Assembly (NCBI GenBank): GCA_018679695.1
Contig: JAHHKH010000446.1
Location: forward strand, 1-14,963
DNA: 14,963 nt
Direction: 5' to 3'
Origin: Maribacter sp.
GTDB lineage: Bacteria; Bacteroidota; Bacteroidia; Flavobacteriales; Flavobacteriaceae
The notes under the pieces were generated by a model. The model was not told where the DNA came from and made no database searches. It saw nothing but the letters and a program-made list of their open reading frames with translations. Both the position numbers and the translations under genes were made by a program. Positions 1 through 7,628 of the stretch are shown here, in pieces. Within the stretch, counting starts at the first letter, position 1, and each line of letters begins with the position of its first letter.

Positions 1-89
1 TATATGTGCTTTCCAAGTGCCTGCGGGGGTAATAATTCGGAATGGGCCAATACCCTATCTTCAACAGGAACTAAAAAATCGAATGCCAT
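1..89 (-). CDS. N-terminal fragment of an arginase-superfamily hydrolase, probably formimidoylglutamase (partial)
   Basis: This is a short open frame on the minus strand, starting with ATG at 89 and running off the left edge, so 29 codons are visible. The peptide begins MAFDFLVPVEDRVLAHSELL and continues PPQALGKHI. From memory this resembles the first residues of flavobacterial formimidoylglutamase/arginase-like proteins, whose gene often follows topA in this family. Such enzymes hydrolyse formiminoglutamate or related guanidino compounds with a two-manganese centre, but none of the metal-binding motifs fall inside the window. The start lies only 2 nt beyond the topA stop codon (92-94), which suggests co-transcription and translational coupling. 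The reading frame and tight spacing are directly visible. The family name is an inference from the N-terminus and synteny. Confidence 0.6.
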   Translation of the reverse strand, partial: MAFDFLVPVEDRVLAHSELLPPQALGKHI

Positions 90-91
90 GC

Positions 92-2581
92 TTATTTCTT
101 AGCTTTAGGTTTTGCCTTTGTTTTTCTTTTTGGGGCTTTCTTTTCTATCAGTGCTTTGGCCTCTTCCAAAGAAATCTTGGTTGCATCAACAGTTTTGGCC
201 AGTTCAACTTTAATACGCCCCTTAATGATATTATGTCTTCCCCACCTTGCCTTTTCTATTCGAATGCCCTCTTCTGGCCACTCCTGAACAAGTTTTTCAA
301 TCTCCTTTTGTTTTTTAGCCTCAATCAATTCTTCAATGTGCTCTTGGGTAAGATTGTCAAAATCGTACTTCCGATTCACATTAATGAACATTCCATCCCA
401 TTTTATGAATGGTCCAAAACGCCCAACTCCCTTTATTACATCCTTATCTTCATAAGTCGCAATTGGTGCATCTGCCCTTTGTTTTTCCTTTATCAATTCT
501 ATTGCCCTTTCCAAACTAACTTCCATTGCACTTTCTCCCTTGGCCAATGAAACGAATTTTTTTCCAAACTTAACATAAGGGCCGAACCTTCCTACATTGG
601 CCTCAATTTCCTCGCCTTCAAAAACACCCAATTTTCTTGGAAGTTTAAACAAGTCCATCGCTTCTTCATAAGTTATCGCACTTAGCGATTGGTCCGGGGA
701 TAAGCTGGCAAACTGGGGTTTTTCCTCATCGTCGACAGTACCAATTTGGACCATTGGGCCAAATTTACCCAATCGCACGGACACCTGCTTACCTGTCTTT
801 GGGTCTTTACCCAAAATTCGTTCACCACTGGCACGATCAGCATTCTCTTCAACATCCAATACCCTTGGATGAAAGTCTTTATAAAAGTCTTTCATCACCT
901 TTTGCCAATCTTCATCACCTTCTGCAATTTCATCGAATTCCTCCTCGACCCGGGCTGTAAAATTATAATCCAGGATATTCGAAAAATGGTTCACCAAAAA
1001 ATCATTGACAATCATACCAATATCAGTTGGTACCATTTTACCTTTATCCGAACCAACGGTTTCACTAAGCTGTTTTTCCTTAATGTCCCCTGCTTCCAAG
1101 GTAAACTGGATATATTTTCGCTGAGTTCCCTCAACGGTACCTTTTTCAACATATCCCCTATTTTGAATGGTCGAAATAGTAGGTGCATAAGTTGATGGTC
1201 TACCAATACCTAACTCCTCCAATTTCTTAACTAATGAAGCTTCGGTAAACCTGTACGGGGGTCGCGAAAAACGTTCAGTGGCCGTAATGTAATTGTAGCT
1301 CAAAACATCGCCAACTTTCATTGCAGGCAACATACCTTCCTGGTCTTCGGACATGTCCTCATCATCTATACCCTCTAAATATACTTTTAAGAAACCATCG
1401 AATGTGATTACTTCTCCATTGGCCGTAAATTCCTCAGTATGGGTATTGGTCTTTATTTTTACGTTGGTACGCTCTAATTGGGCATCACTCATTTGTGAGG
1501 CAATGGTTCTTTTCCAAATTAATTCATATAATTTGGATTGATCTCGATCCAAGGAAGGTGATTGCTTCTTCATATCTGTCGGGCGAATAGCCTCGTGGGC
1601 TTCCTGGGCTCCTTTCGATTTTCCTTTGAAATTACGAACCATGCTATATTGTTCCCCATAATTGGTGACAATGGCCTCCTTGGTGGCATTGATCGCTTCT
1701 CCGGAAAGATTAACACTATCGGTCCTCATATAGGTAATAAGACCAGCCTCATATAACCTTTGGGCAACCTGCATTGTTCTTGCAACGGAAAAATATAATT
1801 TTCTTGCAGCCTCTTGCTGCAAAGTCGATGTTGTAAAAGGGGCTGATGGGGATTTTTTCGCTGGTTTCTTGTCTAAATTACCAATGGAAAAGTTGGCGCC
1901 AATATTTTTTTTCAAGAAAGCTTCGGCCCCTTCTTTGGTATCAAACGACTTGCCTAATCTAGCTATGAAAACACCACCACTTTCGGTCTTGAATTCTGCT
2001 GAAATCTTAAATGAGGCTTTTGCCTCAAATGCTTGGATTTCCCGCTCCCGTTCTACAATTAGTCGAACTGCAACAGACTGAACCCTTCCCGCGGAAAGGC
2101 CCGGCTTAATTTTTTTCCAGAGTATTGGGGATAATTGGTAACCGACCAAACGATCCAACACCCTTCTAGCCTGTTGGGCATTGACTAAGTTATAGTTTAT
2201 GGTTCTTGGATTTTCAATCGCCTTTTGAATCGCTGACTTCGTAATCGAATTGAAAACAATTCTTTTGGTCTTGTCCTTGTCTAAACCTAAGGTCTCATAA
2301 AGATGCCAGGAAATTGCTTCCCCTTCGCGATCCTCATCACTGGCCAACCAGATAATGTCGGCTTTCTTTGCTAAATCCTTGAGTTTTTTTACAAGTGCTT
2401 TTTTGTCTTTATCAACAATATATTTTGGTTTAAAATCATTGTCAACATCAACACCCAATTCCTTCGAAGGTAGGTCGGCAATATGGCCAAAACTAGATTC
2501 GACCTTAAAATCATTACCTAAAAATTTTTCTATGGTCTTTGCTTTTGCCGGAGACTCTACAATAACTAAATTCTTTGCCAT
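92..2581 (-). CDS. topA: DNA topoisomerase I (type IA)
   Basis: Type IA topoisomerase, which relaxes negative supercoils through a 5'-phosphotyrosine intermediate. I chose the ATG at 2581 (829 aa, MAKNLVIVESPAKAKTIEKF). An in-frame ATG at 2596 adds five residues but lies at or before the transcription start expected from the -7 motif at 2601-2608. In the 829-aa numbering, the Toprim domain shows the VESPAKAKT glutamate (E9) and the acidic DEDREGEA triad (D82/D84), and the catalytic tyrosine is Y284 in LITYMRTDS. From about residue 595 there are no zinc fingers. Instead there are Toprim C-terminal repeat units with RLGKFGP, NVGRFGPYVKFG, GVGRFGPFIKW and KARWGRHNI cores, then a Lys-rich tail (KRKTKAKPKAKK) suited to DNA contact. 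I see no cysteine anywhere in the protein. The gene appears to head an operon with the hydrolase fragment at 1-89. Confidence 0.97.
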   Translation of the reverse strand: MAKNLVIVESPAKAKTIEKFLGNDFKVESSFGHIADLPSKELGVDVDNDFKPKYIVDKDKKALVKKLKDLAKKADIIWLASDEDREGEAISWHLYETLGLDKDKTKRIVFNSITKSAIQKAIENPRTINYNLVNAQQARRVLDRLVGYQLSPILWKKIKPGLSAGRVQSVAVRLIVEREREIQAFEAKASFKISAEFKTESGGVFIARLGKSFDTKEGAEAFLKKNIGANFSIGNLDKKPAKKSPSAPFTTSTLQQEAARKLYFSVARTMQVAQRLYEAGLITYMRTDSVNLSGEAINATKEAIVTNYGEQYSMVRNFKGKSKGAQEAHEAIRPTDMKKQSPSLDRDQSKLYELIWKRTIASQMSDAQLERTNVKIKTNTHTEEFTANGEVITFDGFLKVYLEGIDDEDMSEDQEGMLPAMKVGDVLSYNYITATERFSRPPYRFTEASLVKKLEELGIGRPSTYAPTISTIQNRGYVEKGTVEGTQRKYIQFTLEAGDIKEKQLSETVGSDKGKMVPTDIGMIVNDFLVNHFSNILDYNFTARVEEEFDEIAEGDEDWQKVMKDFYKDFHPRVLDVEENADRASGERILGKDPKTGKQVSVRLGKFGPMVQIGTVDDEEKPQFASLSPDQSLSAITYEEAMDLFKLPRKLGVFEGEEIEANVGRFGPYVKFGKKFVSLAKGESAMEVSLERAIELIKEKQRADAPIATYEDKDVIKGVGRFGPFIKWDGMFINVNRKYDFDNLTQEHIEELIEAKKQKEIEKLVQEWPEEGIRIEKARWGRHNIIKGRIKVELAKTVDATKISLEEAKALIEKKAPKRKTKAKPKAKK

Positions 2582-2600
2582 GGATTGGTTTTTCAAGTCA

Positions 2601-2608
2601 CAAAAGTA
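2601..2608 (-). promoter_or_regulatory. Candidate Bacteroidota -7 promoter element for topA
   Basis: On the minus strand the sequence reads TACTTTTG, an exact match to the Bacteroidota -7 consensus TAnnTTTG. I see no TTG (-33) at the usual distance upstream, so the match is half-complete. If used, transcription would begin at about 2594-2596, leaving a leader of roughly 13 nt before the ATG at 2581 and excluding the upstream ATG at 2596. Confidence 0.5.
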
Positions 2609-2650
2609 GTTGAATTTTTTAATTACGTATTATACCTTATATATATGTAT

Positions 2651-2679
2651 AAAAAAATGCCCCGTTTTTGCGGGGCATT
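2651..2679 (-). terminator. Rho-independent terminator of the LVIVD lipoprotein gene
   Basis: A perfect 9-bp stem (AATGCCCCG 2656-2664 with CGGGGCATT 2671-2679) closes a 6-nt loop. In the minus-strand transcript it is followed by seven U residues (A run 2651-2657, partly shared with the stem). It lies 24 nt past the stop codon of the lipoprotein gene, between it and the topA promoter. Confidence 0.9.
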
Positions 2680-2702
2680 CTGTACGAACATTTAAACTAT
2701 TC

Positions 2703-3950
2703 TTAGTTCAAATCCAAAGTGCTCAGTAGCTCAATATTATTATCCAAATACTCATATTGATAGAGTACATCTTCACCTACCATGAGTAACGAATTTTCAA
2801 GGGGAATAACATCAAAGGTATTAATGTCTTTAAAATGATTTAAAGCAACTAAATCGTTGACATCAGATTTATCATAAACCTTTAAGCCAGAATCCCCATC
2901 GCACACAAATAACTTTTCATCCTTTACTCCTAGACCATAGGGGCCATCCATAGGATAACTTATAGTTAGTTCAGGATTTGAAATGTCAGAAATATCAACG
3001 ATGAACAAACCACTCTCAGTAGCTCCACACATATTACCTCCACGAAGGGTAACAAAGGCATAATCACCATCTACGACAACTGGATCACAAGCCGTACCAT
3101 GCTGAAATTCAGAAATGAAAGTTGGTGTGGCCGGAGAAGATATATCATAGATATACATTCCTCGCATGCTTCCTAAAAATAAATGCTGTCCTCTATTAAA
3201 AATGGTTTCAATGTCAAATCCCGCATACACATCATCCAGGTCTATCGGATTCTCCAAATCCTGTATATTGAATATATTAATATTGTGGCTGTCAACGGCA
3301 TAAAGAAAATCGCCAACAATTTTAAAACGGGCCAAAGATCCCCCTTGTCCTACAGCAGCATCATTGGCGGCTTCCGCCAAGGCAAATATCTCACCATTCC
3401 TAGTGAACCGTTCCTCATATTCAGAAATAAGTCGGCGCTCGGTCACCGTTTCCCATCCCAACAATATCTCATTTTCATAATCGACACCATCGTACTCATA
3501 AAAATCGGCATTGGCAGGCCAGACTATATTATCACGCAGTACATTGTCCAAGCGGTTTACAATTTCTATATTATTGATATCAGAAATATCGAGAACTACC
3601 AAATCCATAATACTATCCGCATATAAATAATCGTCCTTAATTGAGATATCAACATTTCCGGCAATTTTAATAAATGAGATTTTCTTCGGGGTATTGGGAT
3701 CACTATTATCAATAACATGAACACCTCGGTATTTGTCATTGACAAAAATATAGTCTTGATAAGCATAAATCTTACCGGATTCTTTAATAGGTAATGGTGC
3801 AATAACATCTACACCATTCTTAAATTCGGCTTTACTAATGGTCAATGGTCTAGCGACCAGATAATCGGCATACTTGCTATCATCGGTTTTTTCACATGAT
3901 AAGAAACTTAACGATGATACAATAAAGACCAACAACAAATTCTTTTTCAT
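2703..3950 (-). CDS. LVIVD-repeat beta-propeller lipoprotein
   Basis: A 415-aa protein with a lipoprotein signal: a basic start, a hydrophobic stretch and Cys19 in SFLSC, followed by the acidic EKTDD. It is probably outer-membrane anchored and possibly surface exposed. The body carries LVIVD-type repeats (small hydrophobic strand, then a D-[IN]S-D turn): GVHVIDNSDPNTPKKI (76-91), DLVVLDISDINNIEIV (116-131), NINIFNIQDLENPIDL (223-238), GMYIYDISSPATPTFI (264-279), GLFIVDISDISNPELT (314-329), GLKVYDKSDVNDLVAL (355-370) and a weaker unit at 394-412. Seven units would fit one closed beta-propeller. LVIVD proteins are usually predicted surface or adhesion-type propellers; the ligand is unknown. The region around residues 140-205, between repeats two and three, is longer than the other spacers. 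The gene follows a membrane-protein gene with an 83-nt gap and no terminator between them. Confidence 0.85.
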   Translation of the reverse strand: MKKNLLLVFIVSSLSFLSCEKTDDSKYADYLVARPLTISKAEFKNGVDVIAPLPIKESGKIYAYQDYIFVNDKYRGVHVIDNSDPNTPKKISFIKIAGNVDISIKDDYLYADSIMDLVVLDISDINNIEIVNRLDNVLRDNIVWPANADFYEYDGVDYENEILLGWETVTERRLISEYEERFTRNGEIFALAEAANDAAVGQGGSLARFKIVGDFLYAVDSHNINIFNIQDLENPIDLDDVYAGFDIETIFNRGQHLFLGSMRGMYIYDISSPATPTFISEFQHGTACDPVVVDGDYAFVTLRGGNMCGATESGLFIVDISDISNPELTISYPMDGPYGLGVKDEKLFVCDGDSGLKVYDKSDVNDLVALNHFKDINTFDVIPLENSLLMVGEDVLYQYEYLDNNIELLSTLDLN

Positions 3951-4033
3951 AATTTCTTTTTTAATGGGGTTGCAAGTTTAAGATGCCGGTACTTCTTTTG
4001 CGTTGCGTCAAAAAGAAAGGGAATGAAAGAAAT

Positions 4034-4762
4034 CTAGGTCTCAGGAGAAAACCCGATACTGTCCTTATACATAAAATATACAGGAATCTTCGCCAACATT
4101 GCTGTAAACAATACTCCGACAAAACACAGTAGTACTCCAAGTTCGGCTAAAAGGCCCATCACGATTACCAAACCAAAAATCACCAGCCAGTTTTTATTAC
4201 CCAGTGAGAAACATGATTTTATAATTTCCATAGCCGTTAATTCTTCATCAAATGCCAAAAATGCCGGAATCAAGGAAATGGGAACCACCATATAGAAGAC
4301 GCCTATGCCGCAAGCCAACATTCCCAATAACAATAATCCCAATGTAAGTAAGGCCAATGAAATCGACTTTGAAACATATTTCTTTTTAAAGTAGTAAAAG
4401 TAATTATCCGATTCAGACAAATTCAAATCCTTGTTCTTACAAATTCGTAGGAAGGCCGCGTTCAACAATAAACTTATTGTCGTAATTCCCAAGAACATTA
4501 TGGGCATTAAAATCACCATAGGTATTATCAATTCAGGTGGGGCCTCTTCACTCCGCAATATTTCCGGGTCAGTTACCCCGGCAATCAGCAAGGGTAAGTA
4601 CATAGGAATATAAAAGGGGATTAAGGTCGCAAATGTCAGTAACACGATAATAAAACCCTGTACCCATACTAGTTTGAACAATTCAATCGATTTACTAAAG
4701 ATCAAACTAAAATCCAAAGCAGTGCTTTGCTCTATTTTACTCGTTATGTCACTGAATATCAT
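4034..4762 (-). CDS. Polytopic membrane protein of unknown function
   Basis: A 242-aa protein starting MIFSDITSKIEQSTALDFSL at the ATG at 4762. A cytoplasm-like amphipathic N-terminus (about 1-30) precedes hydrophobic segments near 32-54, 78-105, 131-152, 152-170 and a long stretch at 192-232 that could hold two passes, giving about six. The segment ISLIPAFLAFDEELTAMEII followed by KSCFSLGNKNW resembles the A-x-x-AIK-x-S-x-x-L-x-K-x-N-x-W pattern of small multi-pass families related to the glycerophosphodiester-phosphodiesterase membrane domain and DUF975. Related Bacteroidota proteins are usually left as hypothetical, and I see no catalytic motif. It is divergent from miaB and probably co-transcribed with the LVIVD lipoprotein. 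No exact TAnnTTTG promoter was found upstream of it. Confidence 0.75.
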   Translation of the reverse strand: MIFSDITSKIEQSTALDFSLIFSKSIELFKLVWVQGFIIVLLTFATLIPFYIPMYLPLLIAGVTDPEILRSEEAPPELIIPMVILMPIMFLGITTISLLLNAAFLRICKNKDLNLSESDNYFYYFKKKYVSKSISLALLTLGLLLLGMLACGIGVFYMVVPISLIPAFLAFDEELTAMEIIKSCFSLGNKNWLVIFGLVIVMGLLAELGVLLCFVGVLFTAMLAKIPVYFMYKDSIGFSPET

Positions 4763-4835
4763 TTTTTTAAATGCTATGAATTAGGTCTAAAATAACACAA
4801 TAAACCCTAAAATAGTACTAAAATATACTGTCATA

Positions 4836-4867
4836 TTGTCATTAAATTGTATTAAGCACTATCTTTG
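4836..4867 (+). promoter_or_regulatory. Bacteroidota-type promoter for the miaB-secG operon
   Basis: TATCTTTG at 4860-4867 matches the Bacteroidota -7 element TAnnTTTG exactly. A TTG (-33 element) at 4836-4838 stands 21 nt upstream, within the range generally accepted for this class. Transcription would begin near 4873-4875, giving a leader of about 25 nt before the ATG at 4898. A TTG codon that could extend the miaB frame (4865-4867) lies inside this -7 element and so would not be transcribed. Confidence 0.65.
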
Positions 4868-4897
4868 ACAACCCAAATCGCAAATAAGGATAATTAT

Positions 4898-6343
4898 ATG
4901 GAGAAACTCATTGAAGAATCGATTCAAGGTGAAACCCTTTCCTTGGAAAAAAACATACAGAATACCCGTAAGCTTTACATTGAGAGTTATGGGTGTGCCA
5001 TGAATTTTTCCGACAGTGAAATCGTGGCCTCGATTTTAGCGGATGAAGGCTTCAATACGACCCAAGAATTGGAAGAGGCCGATTTGGTTTTAGTGAATAC
5101 CTGCTCAATACGTGAGAAAGCCGAGACAACTGTACGCAAACGTTTGGAAAAATATAATACCATAAAAAAGAAAAGGCCGCACATGAAAGTGGGAGTTCTT
5201 GGTTGCATGGCCGAGCGGCTAAAAAGTAAGTTACTCGAAGAGGAAAAAATCGTTGACATGGTCGTTGGACCAGATGCATATAAAGACCTACCTAACCTAA
5301 TTCAGGAAATAGATGAAGGGCGAGAGGCCGTTAATGTGGTGCTCTCCAAAGAAGAAACCTATGGTGACATCTCACCTGTTCGTTTAAACAGCAACGGAGT
5401 CAGCGCTTTTGTATCGATAACAAGAGGCTGCGATAATATGTGTACTTTTTGTGTCGTGCCCTTTACTAGAGGCCGGGAACGCAGTCGCGATCCACTATCG
5501 ATTATTGATGAAATAAATGGTCTTTGGCATAACGGTTTCAAGGAAATTACCTTATTGGGGCAAAACGTTGACAGTTATCTTTGGTATGGTGGTGGACTGA
5601 AAAAAGATTTTGATAAGGCTTCAGAAATGCAAATTGCCACGGCCGTTGATTTTGCTAGCTTATTGGATATGGTAGCCCTGGCCCAACCTAAAATGCGAAT
5701 CCGGTTTTCAACATCCAACCCACAGGATATGAGTTTGGAAGTAATCAAAACGATGGCAAAACATGAAAATATCTGTAACCACATTCATCTCCCTGTTCAA
5801 AGTGGTAGCAATCGTATTTTAAAAGCAATGAACCGCTTACATACCATTGAGGAGTATTTTACTTTGATCGACAATATCAAACAAATCATTCCTGACTGTG
5901 CTTTTTCACATGATATGATTTCTGGCTTCCCAACGGAAACCGAAAAGGACCATAGGGATACCTTGGCAGTATTGGACTATGTGAAGTATGACTATGGTTA
6001 TATGTTCTCCTATTCCGAACGTCCGGGAACAATGGCTGCACGAAAAATGGAAGACGATGTTCCCGAGAAAACAAAGCAGCGGAGACTTTCGGAGATAATC
6101 GCGCTGCAGCGTGAACATTGTATGTACAGAACACAACAGCATTTAGGCAAGGTTGAGGAAATCTTGATTGAGGGAACCTCAAAAAAAGATGATCGCATGT
6201 GGATGGGACGAAATTCCCAAAATATTGTAGCAGTTTTTCCAAAAGAAGATTACAAGTTGGGCGATTTTGTCAATGTTAAAATGAATGATTGTACCTCAGC
6301 AACCTTGATTGGTGAGGCAGAAGGTCTAAGCAACAATAATTAA
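4898..6343 (+). CDS. miaB: tRNA-2-methylthio-N6-dimethylallyladenosine synthase
   Basis: Radical-SAM methylthiotransferase that converts i6A37 to ms2i6A37 in tRNAs reading UNN codons, using two [4Fe-4S] clusters. I chose the ATG at 4898 (481 aa, MEKLIEESIQGETLS), preceded by an AAGGA stretch. A TTG 11 codons earlier sits inside the promoter. In the 481-aa numbering, the N-terminal UPF0004 domain carries cluster cysteines C33 (ESYGCAMNFSDSE), C69 (VNTCSIREKA) and C103 (VLGCMAERLK). The radical-SAM CxxxCxxC is C178/C182/C185 in RGCDNMCTFCVVPFTRGRER. A TRAM RNA-binding domain occupies about 410-475 (GKVEEILIEG to TSATLIGEAEG). An insert near SYLWYGGGLKKDF lengthens the radical-SAM domain relative to the E. 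coli enzyme, as I recall for other Bacteroidota. It heads a five-gene run; the sigma-54 activator starts 26 nt after its stop. Confidence 0.96.
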   Translation: MEKLIEESIQGETLSLEKNIQNTRKLYIESYGCAMNFSDSEIVASILADEGFNTTQELEEADLVLVNTCSIREKAETTVRKRLEKYNTIKKKRPHMKVGVLGCMAERLKSKLLEEEKIVDMVVGPDAYKDLPNLIQEIDEGREAVNVVLSKEETYGDISPVRLNSNGVSAFVSITRGCDNMCTFCVVPFTRGRERSRDPLSIIDEINGLWHNGFKEITLLGQNVDSYLWYGGGLKKDFDKASEMQIATAVDFASLLDMVALAQPKMRIRFSTSNPQDMSLEVIKTMAKHENICNHIHLPVQSGSNRILKAMNRLHTIEEYFTLIDNIKQIIPDCAFSHDMISGFPTETEKDHRDTLAVLDYVKYDYGYMFSYSERPGTMAARKMEDDVPEKTKQRRLSEIIALQREHCMYRTQQHLGKVEEILIEGTSKKDDRMWMGRNSQNIVAVFPKEDYKLGDFVNVKMNDCTSATLIGEAEGLSNNN

Positions 6344-6369
6344 ATCATACTTGAAGTCAGAAGATTAAA

Positions 6370-7626
6370 ATGGAAGGTGTACAGTCAATAAAACAACGAT
6401 TTGAAATTATTGGGAACGACCCTAAACTAAACAGGGCTTTGGAGAAAGCCGTGCAAGTTGCACCTACTGATATCTCGGTATTGGTAACCGGGGAAAGTGG
6501 TGTGGGTAAAGAATCAATTCCCAAAATAATACATTCCCTATCGCACCGCAAGCATGCAAAGTACATTGCAGTGAACTGTGGTGCAATTCCTGAAGGAACC
6601 ATTGACAGCGAATTATTTGGTCATGAAAAGGGGGCTTTTACCGGGGCAACTTCAACACGGAGAGGTTACTTTGAAGTAGCAGATGGTGGAACCATATTCC
6701 TGGATGAGGTAGGCGAACTTCCTTTGACAACTCAAGTGCGTCTCTTACGTGTTCTTGAAAATGGAGAGTTTTTAAAAGTCGGTTCTTCCCAAGTGCAACA
6801 AACCGACGTTCGCATCGTTGCTGCCACCAATATGAATATGATTGATTCCATTAAAAAAGGGAAATTCAGAGAGGACCTGTATTATAGGTTAAGCACGGTC
6901 GAAATCAATATACCCCCCCTCCGTGAACGAAAGGAGGATATACATTTGTTGTTTCGCAAATTTGCCTCGGATTTTGGACAGAAATACAAAATGCCGACTA
7001 TAAGATTGCAAGATGATGCCATACAATTATTACTTAAATACCGTTGGCCGGGAAACATTCGCCAACTTAGGAACATTGCAGAGCAGATTTCGGTTTTGGA
7101 AGAAGGGCGTAATATTTCAATGGCTACCTTAAATGGTTATCTACCCAACGCCGGAAATTCAAATTTACCGGCTGTTATCGAACCGAACAAAAGCGATAGT
7201 GATTTCAGCAATGAACGTGAGATCCTTTATAAGGTTTTGTTCGATATGAAAGGTGACCTTACCGATTTGAAAAAATTGACTTTGGAATTATTAAAACATA
7301 ATGACTCGCAAAAAGTACAGGAAGAAAATGAAGGTTTGATCCAAAAAATCTATGGAAATAATGGCGAGCAAATTCAATCCGAGGAGAATGAGGCCATGGA
7401 GGTCTTACAACTTCCAGAGCCCCAACCAGAACAACCACCCCAGGAAGACAAGTACCATTTTGCAGAGGAAATAGAAGAGGAAGAAACCTTATCTTTACAG
7501 GAAAAGGAAGTGGAACTCATTAAAAAATCCCTGGAAAGGAACCGTGGTAAACGAAAAGCTGCTGCTGCAGAATTGGGCATTTCTGAACGTACGTTATACC
7601 GCAAAATAAAACAGTACGATCTTTAG
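6370..7626 (+). CDS. Sigma-54-dependent transcriptional activator (AAA+ and Fis-type HTH, no sensory domain)
   Basis: A 418-aa bacterial enhancer-binding protein that remodels sigma-54 RNA polymerase by ATP hydrolysis. The AAA+ domain starts almost at the N-terminus. It shows Walker A GESGVGKE (41-48), the sigma-54 contact loop GAFTGA (88-93), Walker B GGTIFLDE (106-113), sensor I AATN (151-154), a REDLYYRL region (167-174) with arginine-finger candidates, and sensor II WPGNIRQLRN (226-235). Residues about 261-370 form a low-complexity, acidic, Pro/Gln/Glu-rich linker. A Fis-type helix-turn-helix (about 375-418, KAAAAELGISERTLYRKIK) ends the protein. There is no receiver, GAF or PAS domain, so activity must be set by expression, the linker or a partner protein. 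It lies between miaB and lptE, 2 nt upstream of lptE. All residues needed for sigma-54 activation are present. The target genes are not known. Confidence 0.94.
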   Translation: MEGVQSIKQRFEIIGNDPKLNRALEKAVQVAPTDISVLVTGESGVGKESIPKIIHSLSHRKHAKYIAVNCGAIPEGTIDSELFGHEKGAFTGATSTRRGYFEVADGGTIFLDEVGELPLTTQVRLLRVLENGEFLKVGSSQVQQTDVRIVAATNMNMIDSIKKGKFREDLYYRLSTVEINIPPLRERKEDIHLLFRKFASDFGQKYKMPTIRLQDDAIQLLLKYRWPGNIRQLRNIAEQISVLEEGRNISMATLNGYLPNAGNSNLPAVIEPNKSDSDFSNEREILYKVLFDMKGDLTDLKKLTLELLKHNDSQKVQEENEGLIQKIYGNNGEQIQSEENEAMEVLQLPEPQPEQPPQEDKYHFAEEIEEEETLSLQEKEVELIKKSLERNRGKRKAAAAELGISERTLYRKIKQYDL

Positions 7627-7628
7627 TT

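Noticed and set aside
17..550. A 177-codon plus-strand open frame opposite topA
   Set aside because: It lies wholly opposite well-supported topA and the following gene start, has a Phe/Leu/Cys-rich composition typical of an antisense frame over Lys/Glu-rich coding sequence, and has no recognisable domain.
3972..3990. Sigma-54-like sequence on the minus strand upstream of the LVIVD lipoprotein (CGGCATC ... TTGCAA)
   Set aside because: The halves look good, but 12 nt separate GG from GC, 2 nt more than the strict spacing, so RpoN recognition is unlikely. A TAAACTTG in the same place misses the -7 consensus by one base and has no TTG at the right distance.
4865..4897. TTG-initiated N-terminal extension of miaB
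   Set aside because: The TTG is part of the exact -7 promoter motif, and flavobacterial MiaB proteins usually begin with MEK as at 4898.
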